A DNA stretch of 64,000 nucleotides from an uncultured Rhodospirillales bacterium (GCA_902763185.1 CACWQT010000008.1:1-64000); one strand, 5' to 3'; shown: positions 1 through 9,304, numbered from the stretch's first letter. Translations and numbers: made by a program. Notes: a model not told the origin generated them from the sequence alone.

Positions 1-2094
1 TTTTAAATTAATGAGGTTACTCATTTCGCTTCCTTGGATTATTTTACCCCTACCATCGTTATTGCTAAACCATTTAGGTTCAGAAACGGACATATTATTA
101 TTGACGGGAATTTCAAGTGCATTATATTCATTACCAAAATTTTTTATGTCTATGCGATATGATGTTAAAATTTTCTCTAAATAGTTTACCATTAATTTTT
201 TTATCTTTACTTGATTATATGGATATCTTAAGTAGCTTTTCACCCACAATCTTAAAGGAACTTTCTTTCTATATTTAGCTAATAATTTATTCAGTTCTTT
301 TGAATATTTCTTCTGCGTACTCTTGTCAAAAGATTCAAATTTATTACAACAAGAAGTAAGATACTTTCTATAATTATCTAAAAGGCTTTTATCTTTTTTC
401 TTGATGTATGATAAAACAAGATCTGTAATTTTAAGATAATCACCAAAATGTTTATCCCAATTTTGGGTTATTGACGCATTATGAATACGACGAAAATATA
501 ATGTCTCACGTGTATATCCCCAGTATTTTGCCTGAGTTATAGCTTCCGTAAAAAATAAATTATCTTCAAAACACAATCCTCTAGGGAAAACAATGTTATT
601 ACTTTTAATAAAATTTAATCTATATGCTGTTAAACAAGAACTGACAGCCATTTTATGCATAAAAGATTTTCGTTCATCATAACTAAATCTATTAGATATC
701 ATATTTTTATCAAGATAAACAAATCCCCAATATCTGTCATCATATAGTTCTTTTGTTTTATCATTAAAGTTTACACCACTATAAGAGAACATATCTAGTT
801 GTTGTGTTTTCATTGTATTATATATTAAATTCAGCGCATCTTTCCTTAGATAGTCATCAGAATCGAGAAAAACTACAAATTCTGCCTTTGCTACTTTCAT
901 AGCATTGTTGCGACTGCAAGATAATCCTTGATTTACCTGATTTATAATGATGATGCGTTTGTCTTTTGTTGCGTATTCCTTTAAAATTTCTAAAGATTTA
1001 TCAGATGAACCATCATTTACACAGATAATTTCTATATTTCTTAAAGTTTGGTTGATTGCGCTATCTAGGCATTCTTTTAAATATTTTTCTACATTATAAA
1101 CAGGAATGATAACAGATATTTTTTTTGATGATGGGGAACTAAATTTGATTTCTTGTTGGAAGTTTAATGCGCATTCAGAATTTCTAATTTTAACATTATT
1201 TAGATTCTTAATATATTTTTTAGTTTTTTTAATAAATTCTTGTTTATACTGATTAGTTACCATCCTTCTAAAATGGAATAAAAATTGTTCAAACACGAAA
1301 TCAATATACTGAGTTTCAAGAAGCTGATATGTTTGGTTTTCTATTAAAAATTTTTGAACCTTAGCAACATAATTGAAAACATCTAAAATCGTTTTATCAT
1401 TTTTAGATGAGGCCATTGAGGAACCTTCTCTATTTACCCTGTAATAATATAGATTTTCATCCCAAAATGATATATTTTTTGCTAAAATAAAACTTTTAAC
1501 GTGAGTTAGAACATCCTCCCCTATTAGAATCTCTTCTTGAAAAAATAAATTATTATTAACAAAGAATTCTCTATTATATATATTATAAAAAGCGCCAAAA
1601 CGTTTGAAAATCTGGTCTTTTATATCTTGAAAAGTACAAATTTCTTTTGGCCTATTCTTAAAACAAGACATATTTCGATATGAATCTTCATATGCTTTAT
1701 GTGTCTTATTATCGTAATTTTTTATTCCATATACACAGATATCTGTGTTATTCTTTTCTATATGGTTATATAATTTTTCTAAACAATCTAAATCAATCCA
1801 ATCATCGCCATCAATGAAATAAATATACTTGCCTTGACTCATGCGCACACCAAAGTTTCTGGCTGCACCAGCCCTTTTATGATTTTGTTGATAAATTTTT
1901 ATCCTTAAATCTTTATTCGCATATTCTTTTAGAAGATCTAGAGAAGCATCTGTTGAGCCATCATCTACGCAAATAATCTCAATACCATATAAAGTCTGAT
2001 TAATCACACTATTCAAACATTCTCTTAAATATTTTTCTACATTATAAACCGGAATGATTACAGATACTTTTATATCAAACAATTCATCATACAT
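1..2094 (-). CDS. Tandem two-domain family 2 glycosyltransferase (3' end outside window)
   Basis: The frame is open from an ATG at 2094 to the left edge (698 codons, no stop), so the C-terminus is missing. It carries two complete GT2 (GT-A) modules. The first starts near residue 9 with VSVIIPVYNVEKYL and has the metal-binding motif FIDGDD. The second starts near residue 325 with almost the same motif and has FLDSDD. GT2 enzymes transfer sugars from nucleotide sugars, here presumably to a surface polysaccharide (inference). The start overlaps the end of the preceding gene by 8 nt in another frame, with only a weak AAGAG in front, so translational coupling or a frameshift in one larger protein are both possible. 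Very AT-rich compared with the rest of the window. Confidence 0.85.
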   Translation of the reverse strand, partial: MYDELFDIKVSVIIPVYNVEKYLRECLNSVINQTLYGIEIICVDDGSTDASLDLLKEYANKDLRIKIYQQNHKRAGAARNFGVRMSQGKYIYFIDGDDWIDLDCLEKLYNHIEKNNTDICVYGIKNYDNKTHKAYEDSYRNMSCFKNRPKEICTFQDIKDQIFKRFGAFYNIYNREFFVNNNLFFQEEILIGEDVLTHVKSFILAKNISFWDENLYYYRVNREGSSMASSKNDKTILDVFNYVAKVQKFLIENQTYQLLETQYIDFVFEQFLFHFRRMVTNQYKQEFIKKTKKYIKNLNNVKIRNSECALNFQQEIKFSSPSSKKISVIIPVYNVEKYLKECLDSAINQTLRNIEIICVNDGSSDKSLEILKEYATKDKRIIIINQVNQGLSCSRNNAMKVAKAEFVVFLDSDDYLRKDALNLIYNTMKTQQLDMFSYSGVNFNDKTKELYDDRYWGFVYLDKNMISNRFSYDERKSFMHKMAVSSCLTAYRLNFIKSNNIVFPRGLCFEDNLFFTEAITQAKYWGYTRETLYFRRIHNASITQNWDKHFGDYLKITDLVLSYIKKKDKSLLDNYRKYLTSCCNKFESFDKSTQKKYSKELNKLLAKYRKKVPLRLWVKSYLRYPYNQVKIKKLMVNYLEKILTSYRIDIKNFGNEYNALEIPVNNNMSVSEPKWFSNNDGRGKIIQGSEMSNLINLK

Positions 2095-3358
2095 CTCTTT
2101 TGATAGGATTTTTTTGCGCACTTTCTTTTATTACTTCTTGGTGTTCTCTACTACAAACGGACATTTCCCATCTAAAAGAATTATTAATTCGTTTTGTCAA
2201 TGCATCCTTAAATTTATTATACGATTTTAATCTCTTTAAATTAGCTTCTAGCTTTGCAATTGCATATAGAAAACAATCAACCTTTTCACTTCTGTTAGTG
2301 GTTACACTAGTTGTTTGATTTAATCTATATGTAACAAAAGGCTCATCAATAACACTGACTTTATTTGCCATAGATATTGCTGTACATACGCAAGTCATAT
2401 CATTGCATCGAAAATATTTTTCATAATGTATATTGTATTCATTAAATAAGAAATGCTTAAATAGTTTATTCCATGGATTAGGATTGCAACAATTAAATAG
2501 ACAATCTGAAAAATCTTGTGGTGAAAAAGGCGAAGCCTCTACAAATTGCTTTCCTATATGAACTTGTCGGGTTATTTCTTGTTTTTGTTCATCATACTCC
2601 CTATTGCCACAAATAACAACATCACTATTATCTTCTTTTCCTTTCCTATACATTTCTTCCAACATATTCAATTCGAAGAAGTCATCTGAATCGAGGAAGC
2701 TTAAATATTCCCCTTTAGCTTGCGATAAGCCTGCATTTCTTGCAACACCGGCATAGAGGTTCTTCTGTGTAATAACAGTAATTCTCTTATCTTTCTCAGC
2801 ATATTCTTTTAAAATATCCAAAGAGGCATCTGTGGAGCCATCATCAACGCAGATGATTTCAATTTCTTTTAGTGTTTGGTTTAATACACTATCCAAACAT
2901 TGACGTAAATAAGGTTCAACGTTATACACCGGCATAACCACCGAGACTTTTGGGGTATAATCAATCTTGTTTTGAATAAGTATTTCAGCAACCGTATCGG
3001 GATCACCTTCAGCGTTTTTAACATGAATGGTTTTAAGAGATGATGAAGTGGTCGATTCGCTTGGGAAAATAGAAACTTTAGAAGTTTTACGAATATTTTT
3101 AGTAGTTTTAAGGGATTTTTTAGCAACAGATTTAGAAGATTTGGCAACTTTTGAGGAAGATACATGAGCTTTGATAGCCTCTGTATCTTTTGATGTTGTA
3201 TCTGCCTTGGACATAGCTGTAGCAGGGACACTCTGTGAAGCCTTTTCTTCTTTAACTTTTGCCTTGATTTCTTGTTTCTTACGCAGTTTTTCTGCTTTTG
3301 CTTTTTGAGATGGTCTTAAACCTTGTTTTTGTACTTCTTTCTTCTTCGTCTTTGCCAT
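2087..3358 (-). CDS. Family 2 glycosyltransferase with Lys-rich N-terminal extension
   Basis: 423 residues. The first ~115 are Lys/Ser/Thr-rich and probably disordered (they begin MAKTKKKEVQKQ). A GT2 domain follows from ~residue 137 (VSVVMPVYNVEPYLRQCL, then CVDDGSTDAS, then FLDSDDFF as the DxD metal site). This module is close to both modules of the next gene. The gene is first in a leftward pair and has a good promoter about 70 nt upstream. The basic extension could bind nucleic acid or membrane phosphates, but nothing in the sequence decides that. The product probably glycosylates a cell-surface polymer (inference). It lies between the integrase and the left edge, in the putative island. 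Confidence 0.85.
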   Translation of the reverse strand: MAKTKKKEVQKQGLRPSQKAKAEKLRKKQEIKAKVKEEKASQSVPATAMSKADTTSKDTEAIKAHVSSSKVAKSSKSVAKKSLKTTKNIRKTSKVSIFPSESTTSSSLKTIHVKNAEGDPDTVAEILIQNKIDYTPKVSVVMPVYNVEPYLRQCLDSVLNQTLKEIEIICVDDGSTDASLDILKEYAEKDKRITVITQKNLYAGVARNAGLSQAKGEYLSFLDSDDFFELNMLEEMYRKGKEDNSDVVICGNREYDEQKQEITRQVHIGKQFVEASPFSPQDFSDCLFNCCNPNPWNKLFKHFLFNEYNIHYEKYFRCNDMTCVCTAISMANKVSVIDEPFVTYRLNQTTSVTTNRSEKVDCFLYAIAKLEANLKRLKSYNKFKDALTKRINNSFRWEMSVCSREHQEVIKESAQKNPIKRDV

Positions 3359-3433
3359 AGCGAAACATACCTTTTATGCATTAAATCAAATATTAAGCAG
3401 TTCAAATATTCGTAATAAATTAAAATATAGGTA

Positions 3434-3461
3434 TGTATATCGTAAATTGAGTTAAAGTCAA
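3434..3461 (-). promoter_or_regulatory. Sigma70-type promoter of the glycosyltransferase pair
   Basis: On the minus strand TTGACT (-35) and TATACA (-10) are 16 bp apart, about 70 nt before the ATG at 3358. Seen directly; activity is inferred. Confidence 0.6.
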
Positions 3462-3522
3462 CCCTAATTTTTAACAGTAGGAAACATACTTCGCGTATGT
3501 AAACAGATAATGAAAAAAGTTC

Positions 3523-5052
3523 TTATTTTGCCTTCTTCATTATCTCTTTCCATTTAGCAAAGTGGCCAGAGAGGAAGTCGTAGTTAAATTTCTCTAATTC
3601 AGCCTTAATTTGTGCAAGCGTATGGTTGGAGTAAGACTGTTCCATCGTCGAATTACCTTCCCAACCGATAATATCAAGGATATAAGATCTAATAATTCTT
3701 GCATCTTGCATGGCAATACTGGCGTTTTTGCGAAAAGAATGGAAATCATACCTATCATTACTGTCGGACTTAACACCAATCTCTTTGAAGTATTTCAAAA
3801 TCACGCGAACAGTATATTTGTTGTTGTATTCACCTGATTTCGTTTGGCATCTAGGAAAAATAAAGTCTGTTCCTTTAGCATTAAGTCTCTTTTGACGATT
3901 GCGCACATAATCCACAAATCCAACATTTATAAGTTCGGAATGAATCGGTACAATGCGCTCTGAGGCATCATTTTTGAGCTGTTTGATAGGATGATTCTCT
4001 CTAAAGTAAATACAAGGTATCCCATCCTTTTCAAAGACATCATTGTATTGCAAAGTAATTGCAGCATTAGCGCGTGAACCGGTATATAGAGCAATTAAGC
4101 AAACAAAAAATGCATCAGGGTGGTGCTGAAAATAAGTGTGCTTAGGATTAAAGATTTCTAACAGTTGCTCTTTGCTATAGGGTAAATGCGGATTCTTTTC
4201 TGATTTTTTGGTCTTTTCAATATTGGGCAGATTTAGGATAATATTGGACTTGTAGTGATCCGGATCGATATTGCTTCCGCAAGTTGCCAATTCTTTGATA
4301 TATCTGATTTGTCTTCTTTTCTTATCTCCTTTAACGTTTGGTTCAGAAACCACGTATTTTCCCAGTTTGTTTATGGTGTTTACATTATGAAAAAGCGCAT
4401 AATCGTCATCAAGTTTAAGCTCCACCGCTGATAACAATGTTGTAAGAGTGTTTCTTTTACGGACTTGTTCCGATTTACAATTATTGCCTTTAATGAGCAT
4501 TGTTTCCAACACTTCTGATATTTTGCGCATTGGCATAGAGACATGAGGGGTAGGGGAAGTATTTTGTTTTAAGAAATTTTCAAGCAATGGACGCATATTA
4601 ACAACAGCTTTTAACAACTCTCTGTCCTCTTGGCTTAAAGTCATTTGATTGCTGTTCTCTGCGATTGTACTTAGACGATGCAATTCTTCAATATCCTCGC
4701 GTTTATTGCGGTTTGATAATTTTTTGTTTAGACGATATTGCGGAACCACACCATAATTTCCGTTTACTCCCCAATTGCTCCCTAAATCGAGCACAAAGTC
4801 TAAATTGTTATAAAGAGTCCTTATCCTGTCCAAAATCGTCTTATTGTCTGTTGTCATATTCCGTATAATCTCGCGTGCTTCATAAAAGTTATTTGTATGC
4901 AAAGAGATTCGTTTGTATCTTCGCTTATTATTTTCCCTTGGCAACTCAACTCTATAATAAAAAATATTATTGCGCAACCACAAATGATAGCCGTTAAAAG
5001 ATTGGTCCGCACCACGTCGTGCATCACAGTTTGCATCACACTTTTTCATCAT
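3523..5052 (-). CDS. Tyrosine recombinase (phage/island integrase)
   Basis: Site-specific recombinase. The C-terminal catalytic domain shows the expected residues (numbered from the start at 5052): R327 in TGSRANAA, H438 and R441 in HSFRKN, W464 in IGWEG at the His/Trp position, and nucleophile Y474 in QSYSNH. The N-terminal part (~residues 20-65) resembles the Arg-rich arm-binding region of large integrases. I chose the ATG at 5052 because AGAGGTG lies just before it; an upstream ATG at 5079 has no ribosome site. The gene starts 135 bp from the 3' end of tRNA-Gly and reads away from it, the classic layout of an element integrated in a tRNA 3' end. All catalytic residues are present, so it looks functional. 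Confidence 0.92.
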   Translation of the reverse strand: MMKKCDANCDARRGADQSFNGYHLWLRNNIFYYRVELPRENNKRRYKRISLHTNNFYEAREIIRNMTTDNKTILDRIRTLYNNLDFVLDLGSNWGVNGNYGVVPQYRLNKKLSNRNKREDIEELHRLSTIAENSNQMTLSQEDRELLKAVVNMRPLLENFLKQNTSPTPHVSMPMRKISEVLETMLIKGNNCKSEQVRKRNTLTTLLSAVELKLDDDYALFHNVNTINKLGKYVVSEPNVKGDKKRRQIRYIKELATCGSNIDPDHYKSNIILNLPNIEKTKKSEKNPHLPYSKEQLLEIFNPKHTYFQHHPDAFFVCLIALYTGSRANAAITLQYNDVFEKDGIPCIYFRENHPIKQLKNDASERIVPIHSELINVGFVDYVRNRQKRLNAKGTDFIFPRCQTKSGEYNNKYTVRVILKYFKEIGVKSDSNDRYDFHSFRKNASIAMQDARIIRSYILDIIGWEGNSTMEQSYSNHTLAQIKAELEKFNYDFLSGHFAKWKEIMKKAK

Positions 5053-5153
5053 TTCACACCTCTTAGCAGTTAAAACCATGATTTTAAGCGTAAGGCATTG
5101 ATATAAAATAATTCATATCGCGGTGGAGTGCATGGAAAACGGGTATATAAGCA

Positions 5154-5179
5154 TAAAAAAAAGCCTTGAAAAACAAGGC
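5154..5179 (-). terminator. Terminator of tRNA-Gly
   Basis: Minus strand: GCCTTG-TTTTT-CAAGGC hairpin followed by a run of eight T, directly after the tRNA. Confidence 0.8.
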
Positions 5180-5186
5180 CCAAAAA

Positions 5187-5260
5187 TGGAGCAGGCAACG
5201 GGAATCGAACCCGCATTAAAAGCTTGGGAAGCTCTCATTCTACCATTGAATTATGCCTGC
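5187..5260 (-). tRNA. tRNA-Gly(CCC)
   Basis: 74 nt with an encoded CCA. The acceptor stem GCAGGCA/TGCCTGC is perfect, the T arm reads GGGTTCGATTCCCG, and the anticodon loop TTCCCAA gives anticodon CCC. It has its own promoter and terminator. Its 3' end faces the integrase and is the likely attachment site; I found no second copy of the 3' end between 1 and 5 kb, so the other junction would be outside the window. Confidence 0.95.
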
Positions 5261-5280
5261 TTCTCTTAAATACAGCAATC

Positions 5281-5309
5281 TGTTTACCTGACATATTCCA
5301 AAAATGCAA
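5281..5309 (-). promoter_or_regulatory. Promoter of tRNA-Gly
   Basis: Minus strand TTGCAT, 17 bp, TAAACA, ending about 20 nt before the mature tRNA 5' end. Confidence 0.55.
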
Positions 5310-5341
5310 GAACTTTATGCGCACTGTGCGTATTTTTTATC

Positions 5342-5806
5342 TCATTTATGATGGTGAATTTTAGTTTTTTGCTTCTTCTCATGTTCTTTGGGGGTATCTG
5401 AAAAATTCTGCACCGTTATTTTATGTAAAGGTTCATGTATCGGTTCCGGCTTTCTAACAACATCATGTTTCGGAGTGTGATGTTGAGATATATCAGGAGC
5501 TTTTTCTTTTATCGGCTGATGCAATTTTTTATCTGGGTGTTTATGTTTATTAATATGCTTTGACGGTTCATGTTTCTCAATATGTCTCGGTTTATCTAAA
5601 TGCGAATTGTTCGTATGAAAGGTAGTGATGTGCGTATGATTTGATACATAATATCTTGGCGAACGAGGATAATAATCAACAGTCGGTTCATAGTTCCCGT
5701 AAAAATAAGAGGAATATGCTGGAAATTCATCATCAACCACGATACAACCGCTCAATCCAATACATCCCAAAATCAAAGCAGTTAAAGTTTTTATGCGATT
5801 TGTCAT
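5342..5806 (-). CDS. His-rich lipoprotein of unknown function
   Basis: 154 residues. A short basic, hydrophobic signal ends in the lipobox LSGC (IGLSGC), so it is predicted to be lipid-anchored in the envelope. The mature part is Tyr-rich near the N-terminus, then very rich in His, Lys and Pro (HIEKHEPSKHINKHKH and a terminal HHHK), as in metal-binding or disordered periplasmic proteins. The start at 5806 is fixed by AGGAG 7 nt upstream and by the signal peptide; the frame extends 22 codons further upstream without a ribosome site. Zn, Ni or Cu binding is a guess from composition. Confidence 0.75.
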   Translation of the reverse strand: MTNRIKTLTALILGCIGLSGCIVVDDEFPAYSSYFYGNYEPTVDYYPRSPRYYVSNHTHITTFHTNNSHLDKPRHIEKHEPSKHINKHKHPDKKLHQPIKEKAPDISQHHTPKHDVVRKPEPIHEPLHKITVQNFSDTPKEHEKKQKTKIHHHK

Positions 5807-5915
5807 TTCACTTCTCCTAAATATTTTCATAGAAAATCCTTTCGTTAATAAATAACGAGAAAATGACAACATTGTTCATAAAAAAATGATATCAGGAGAT
5901 TTTTTATCGCAATCT

Positions 5916-6407
5916 TTATTTCTTTTTATTGACTAAACTGGCATAAAGCATCTGTTTGCGCAGCGCCTGAATTTGCGCTCTTTTTTCCTTTTTAAGTTGC
6001 TTTTCATATTGCCGCCGCACCACTTTAGACATCTTATCTGCGCGTTTATTAAAATAAGAAAGCACCGTCCCATCACGATAATGTCCTTTTACCCACATCA
6101 AGCTGCTATTGATGACAGACATATAATAACGAATACCGCGCACAATGTTTTTTTCATGTTCGCGCCGGACACCGTTTCTCACCGCATTGATAACATACCA
6201 TGAATCTGTAAAGATAGTCACATGAACAGGATTAACATATTTTAGGTCTCTTAAAGCAAATAACACGGCGCAAAGTTCGGCCGTGTTATTATCTTTTTGA
6301 CTAATGACAACTCCCTTTTTATAAAGCTCGTTGTCTCGGGCATCGGTTGCGACATACGCTATCCCCGAAATTCCTCCCTTTGTACTTGCATCAGTATATA
6401 TACGCAT
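5916..6407 (-). CDS. Ribonuclease HI family protein
   Basis: Cleaves the RNA strand of RNA-DNA hybrids, as in removal of replication primers or R-loops. The family's four acidic residues are visible: D6 (YTDAS), E44 (NTAELCA), D68 (FTDSWY) and D124 (KRADKMS), plus H109 (VKGHYRDG). About 163 residues, near the usual length, with a Lys/Arg-rich C-terminal helix of ~30 residues beyond the catalytic core. The ATG is preceded by GGGAG. It stands alone. It could be a second, RnhA-like paralogue rather than the housekeeping enzyme. Confidence 0.85.
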   Translation of the reverse strand: MRIYTDASTKGGISGIAYVATDARDNELYKKGVVISQKDNNTAELCAVLFALRDLKYVNPVHVTIFTDSWYVINAVRNGVRREHEKNIVRGIRYYMSVINSSLMWVKGHYRDGTVLSYFNKRADKMSKVVRRQYEKQLKKEKRAQIQALRKQMLYASLVNKKK

Positions 6408-6543
6408 GTTATCTCCCTCTCCTCATGATGATATGCGCGAATCATAAACTAAGGGAAAGCCTAACATAGCCGCTCAATAAGTCAAACATTCTAAAATAAG
6501 CCTGTTAATATTTGGTGGCTGTTTATATGTAATGGACTTTTGT

Positions 6544-6583
6544 TGACAGATTAAGAAAATATATAGTATCGTCCAAGATACTA
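6544..6583 (+). promoter_or_regulatory. Putative promoter/operator of the FadL-type gene
   Basis: A TTGACA lies at 6544-6549. A perfect inverted repeat AGTATC-6-GATACT (6566-6583) sits where the -10 and start site would be. The -10 hexamer is not clean (TAGTAT at 15 bp spacing). The repeat may be an operator or a leader hairpin. Confidence 0.35.
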
Positions 6584-6614
6584 ATGACTTTTAACCTTTA
6601 TAAGGTAGGACGAC

Positions 6615-7898
6615 ATGGACTTTAAGACTTCAACTTCACGCGGTTTATCCGCACTCGCTTTAGCAACAGGTTTGCTTTCATCCGGAGAAGCTTTTGCTGC
6701 CGGATTTGCCATCAATGACATATCAATAACCGGTGTCGGTCGCGCTTTTGCAGGAGCAGGCGTTGTTGGTGATGACTATTCGGCTATCGGTTTTAATCCG
6801 GCCGGTATCACCTTAAAAGGCTCAGGTGGCCAAATTGGCGGTGTATGGATTTTTGAACACGGAAAAGTTGAAGGTTATGCCAAAAAGGTAGGTGCTCCCG
6901 GCGGAAGAGCTTACGGCAAAGATGATATCAGCATTCCGGTAACGGTGCCGAATTTGTTTGCTCAATACAAATTAAACGATTCTCTTTATTTTGGCCTTGG
7001 TGTATATTCGCCGTTTGGCTTGGAAACAAAATATGACGATAACTGGTTTGGTTCGGACTATGGTGTAAAATCAGAGTTAAAATCCATAGATATTGCCCCG
7101 ACAATCGGTTATAAGATAAATAAGCATTGGAGTTTAGGTGCTTCAGCTATTGCCCGCTGGGGACAGGTCCGAATGACAAACACATCAGCCGGCACCGGAT
7201 ACAGTGATTTTGATATTGACGGCTGGAATTATTACGGACGCTTCGGTGTTATGTATGAGTTTGATGAAAACACCCGTATCGGCTTGGCTTACTCCACCGT
7301 TTCAACAAAGGTTGAGCATACCTTAAAAGGCGACCACAAAATGTCGGGAATGCCGTATCCTTTCCTAAACGGAGAATGGGATGGCGGCACCGTAGTTCGT
7401 TTACCGGAAATGTGGTTGTTATCAGGTTATCACAGACGGGGTAACTTTGGTTATTCATCATCCATTCGTTATACCCGTTGGGAACACTTCAATGACTTTA
7501 CTTTAACATCTTCAAGCCGATTAGGATATCACACTTCAAAATACAATTGGCACAATACATGGTCAGCAGCATTAGGCACAGATTGGTTCTATGATGATAA
7601 GTGGACATTCCGTGCCGGTGTCGGTTATGATGAATCACCGGTTCGTCACCCTGGGTTACGCACAGTGCGTATTCCGGATAATGACCGCGTGTTGATGTCC
7701 GTAGGCTTCACCTATAAGTTTACCGATCATTTCAAGATGGACTTTGGTTATACCCACATTTATCTGCCGACTTTCAAAGCTAAAAACGGTTATAACAGAA
7801 CAGGTTTACAAGGAACCACTCCGGGTGTAGGAGATGTTAACATTAAATATGACTTTAACGCAGAAGTCTTAGGTCTCCAATTCCAATATGACTTCTAA
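6615..7898 (+). CDS. OmpP1/FadL-family outer membrane protein
   Basis: Long-chain fatty acid or hydrophobic-compound channel of the outer membrane. An N-terminal signal peptide ends at EAFAAGFAI. The mature N-terminus shows the family pattern, including GRAFAGAGVVGDD-SAIGFNPAG near residue 50. The remainder alternates as beta-strands, and the last residues (LQFQYDF) end in Phe, as needed for BAM-dependent insertion. 427 residues, normal for the family. Followed by a strong terminator, so transcribed alone. The substrate cannot be told from the sequence. Confidence 0.88.
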   Translation: MDFKTSTSRGLSALALATGLLSSGEAFAAGFAINDISITGVGRAFAGAGVVGDDYSAIGFNPAGITLKGSGGQIGGVWIFEHGKVEGYAKKVGAPGGRAYGKDDISIPVTVPNLFAQYKLNDSLYFGLGVYSPFGLETKYDDNWFGSDYGVKSELKSIDIAPTIGYKINKHWSLGASAIARWGQVRMTNTSAGTGYSDFDIDGWNYYGRFGVMYEFDENTRIGLAYSTVSTKVEHTLKGDHKMSGMPYPFLNGEWDGGTVVRLPEMWLLSGYHRRGNFGYSSSIRYTRWEHFNDFTLTSSSRLGYHTSKYNWHNTWSAALGTDWFYDDKWTFRAGVGYDESPVRHPGLRTVRIPDNDRVLMSVGFTYKFTDHFKMDFGYTHIYLPTFKAKNGYNRTGLQGTTPGVGDVNIKYDFNAEVLGLQFQYDF

Positions 7899-7920
7899 GC
7901 GCTTAAAGATAAAAAGCTAA

Positions 7921-7962
7921 ATTGAGCGATACGCTGGCTGAGTGTATCGCTCAATTTCTTTC
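7921..7962 (+). terminator. Terminator after the FadL-type gene
   Basis: Perfect 12-bp stem ATTGAGCGATAC/GTATCGCTCAAT followed by TTCTTT. Confidence 0.8.
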
Positions 7963-8056
7963 CACAATGACACGGAATACTCATTGACGATACAACAAAA
8001 ATTTGCTACAACACGCATATATTCTTAATTATTATAAATTCTAAAATCTAAAAGTT

Positions 8057-8584
8057 ATGGGCAGTAATTATGGTTTTTCAGATTGGCTCACCGATATGCA
8101 ATTATCTTTAGATTATTCCATATCCGTGTTGCCGTGGCGATTATTGACTACTCTTGCCATTTTGTTTGTCTTAAGCACTATTGCTTCGCTGTTTCTCTGT
8201 ATTTGGCGCAGCTTCACTTTTGACATTGCCGTCAAGGAAGACATTGTGCAAGACCGAGTTCAATGCGTTAACAGTTGGTATTGCGGAAAGGATTACGAAA
8301 CGGTAGAAATACCCAAAGAAATCCTCCGTAAATACATGATCTATGCCAACCTCAGTTATCACACATTTTGGAATGTGGTGGTTTTGGGGCGCTGGCGTTT
8401 CTGTGGTGCACCGCATAACAGGATATATTTTAAGGTTAATCGCTTCAGCGATAACATTCTTGACATATTCTGGGGCATAAAGCGGCTATTCACCATTCTC
8501 TCATTATCATTTATCTGGGGGTATCCGATTTTCTTAATCATAACCCTGTTACGCATGGCTCTTAAAAAAGAGCCGTTATGTTAA
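8057..8584 (+). CDS. Two-TM inner membrane protein of unknown function
   Basis: 175 residues. One hydrophobic segment lies at ~28-50 (LLTTLAILFVLSTIASLFLC) and another at ~147-166 (ILSLSFIWGYPIFLIITLL), with a 95-residue hydrophilic part between them that has several Trp and Cys. I do not recognise a family. A terminator follows directly. No strong ribosome site precedes the ATG, so the start is moderately certain. Confidence 0.6.
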   Translation: MGSNYGFSDWLTDMQLSLDYSISVLPWRLLTTLAILFVLSTIASLFLCIWRSFTFDIAVKEDIVQDRVQCVNSWYCGKDYETVEIPKEILRKYMIYANLSYHTFWNVVVLGRWRFCGAPHNRIYFKVNRFSDNILDIFWGIKRLFTILSLSFIWGYPIFLIITLLRMALKKEPLC

Positions 8585-8589
8585 AAATT

Positions 8590-8620
8590 TCCCACGCCAC
8601 ATCGCCGCGTGGGATTTTTT
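8590..8620 (+). terminator. Terminator after the two-TM protein gene
   Basis: TCCCACGC/GCGTGGGA stem followed by six T. Confidence 0.85.
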
Positions 8621-8665
8621 ATGTGCCCAATCAAAAAGCTTGATGACAGAAATTATGCTGTAATA

Positions 8666-9196
8666 CTAAAATCCGATATTCTTAAGCCAGATAATAATCT
8701 TCTCATAAGTTTCATCTCGATTGTTTTGAGCGGTGTGTCCGTAAATTTCAAAACCGCCAAGCATCGCCTTAGGCTTTGCCGCAGCTTTCATATAAGCGGG
8801 AATAGAAGATAATCCGCTTCCCTCGTGGGTAACAAACGGAATAATCGTTTTATCAGACCAATCATGGCGCTCAATAAAGGTATATAAAGCCATCGGCATA
8901 TCTGCCCACCAATTAGGTGAACCGATAAAAACCGTATCATATTCATCAAAGTTTGTAACATCGCCGACAATATTAGGACGTGCACCGATTTTCTTTTCTC
9001 TCAAAGTCTCATCTGCTAATGTTTTATAAGAAGCCGAGTAGGTATCATTTTTCACTTTAACTTCAAAAATATCCGCCCCAATAGCGCTTGCAATAAATTT
9101 TGCAACAATAGCCGTATTTCCCTCAGTGATAATACCAACATTATATTGCTCGCCTACTTTTGAAAAGTAAACCACAAGCTTTTTATTCTTTAGCAT
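8666..9196 (-). CDS. Flavodoxin-fold protein
   Basis: 176 residues. Binds FMN and carries electrons or reduces quinones. The N-terminal strand VVYFSKVG is followed by a phosphate-binding loop ending EGNTAIVAK, then by the flavodoxin-core motif FIGSPNWWADMP and a THEGSGLSS segment typical of the flavodoxin_4 type. It starts with ATG after GGAGAAGG. It stands alone, and no partner oxidoreductase lies beside it. Confidence 0.85.
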   Translation of the reverse strand: MLKNKKLVVYFSKVGEQYNVGIITEGNTAIVAKFIASAIGADIFEVKVKNDTYSASYKTLADETLREKKIGARPNIVGDVTNFDEYDTVFIGSPNWWADMPMALYTFIERHDWSDKTIIPFVTHEGSGLSSIPAYMKAAAKPKAMLGGFEIYGHTAQNNRDETYEKIIIWLKNIGF

Positions 9197-9276
9197 TTAC
9201 CTTCTCCTCTGATATCGGTTATTGCGGATACCTACCGTTACAATATGACATAAGAAGTAAAAAAAATCTTAAGCAC

Positions 9277-9304
9277 AAAAAAAGCTCGCGATAAAATCTC
9301 GAGC
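9277..9304 (-). terminator. Minus-strand terminator left of the GC-rich block
   Basis: GCTCG-11-CGAGC stem followed by seven T on the minus strand. No protein gene ends here, so it could end a transcript from the block at 9305-9465. Confidence 0.6.

Noticed and set aside
3484-3500. ACATAC-TTCGC-GTATGT hairpin as integrase terminator
   Set aside because: No T run follows on the minus strand.
1-5186. Second att copy of the tRNA-Gly 3' end inside the window
   Set aside because: I found no repeat of the T-arm/acceptor sequence left of the integrase.
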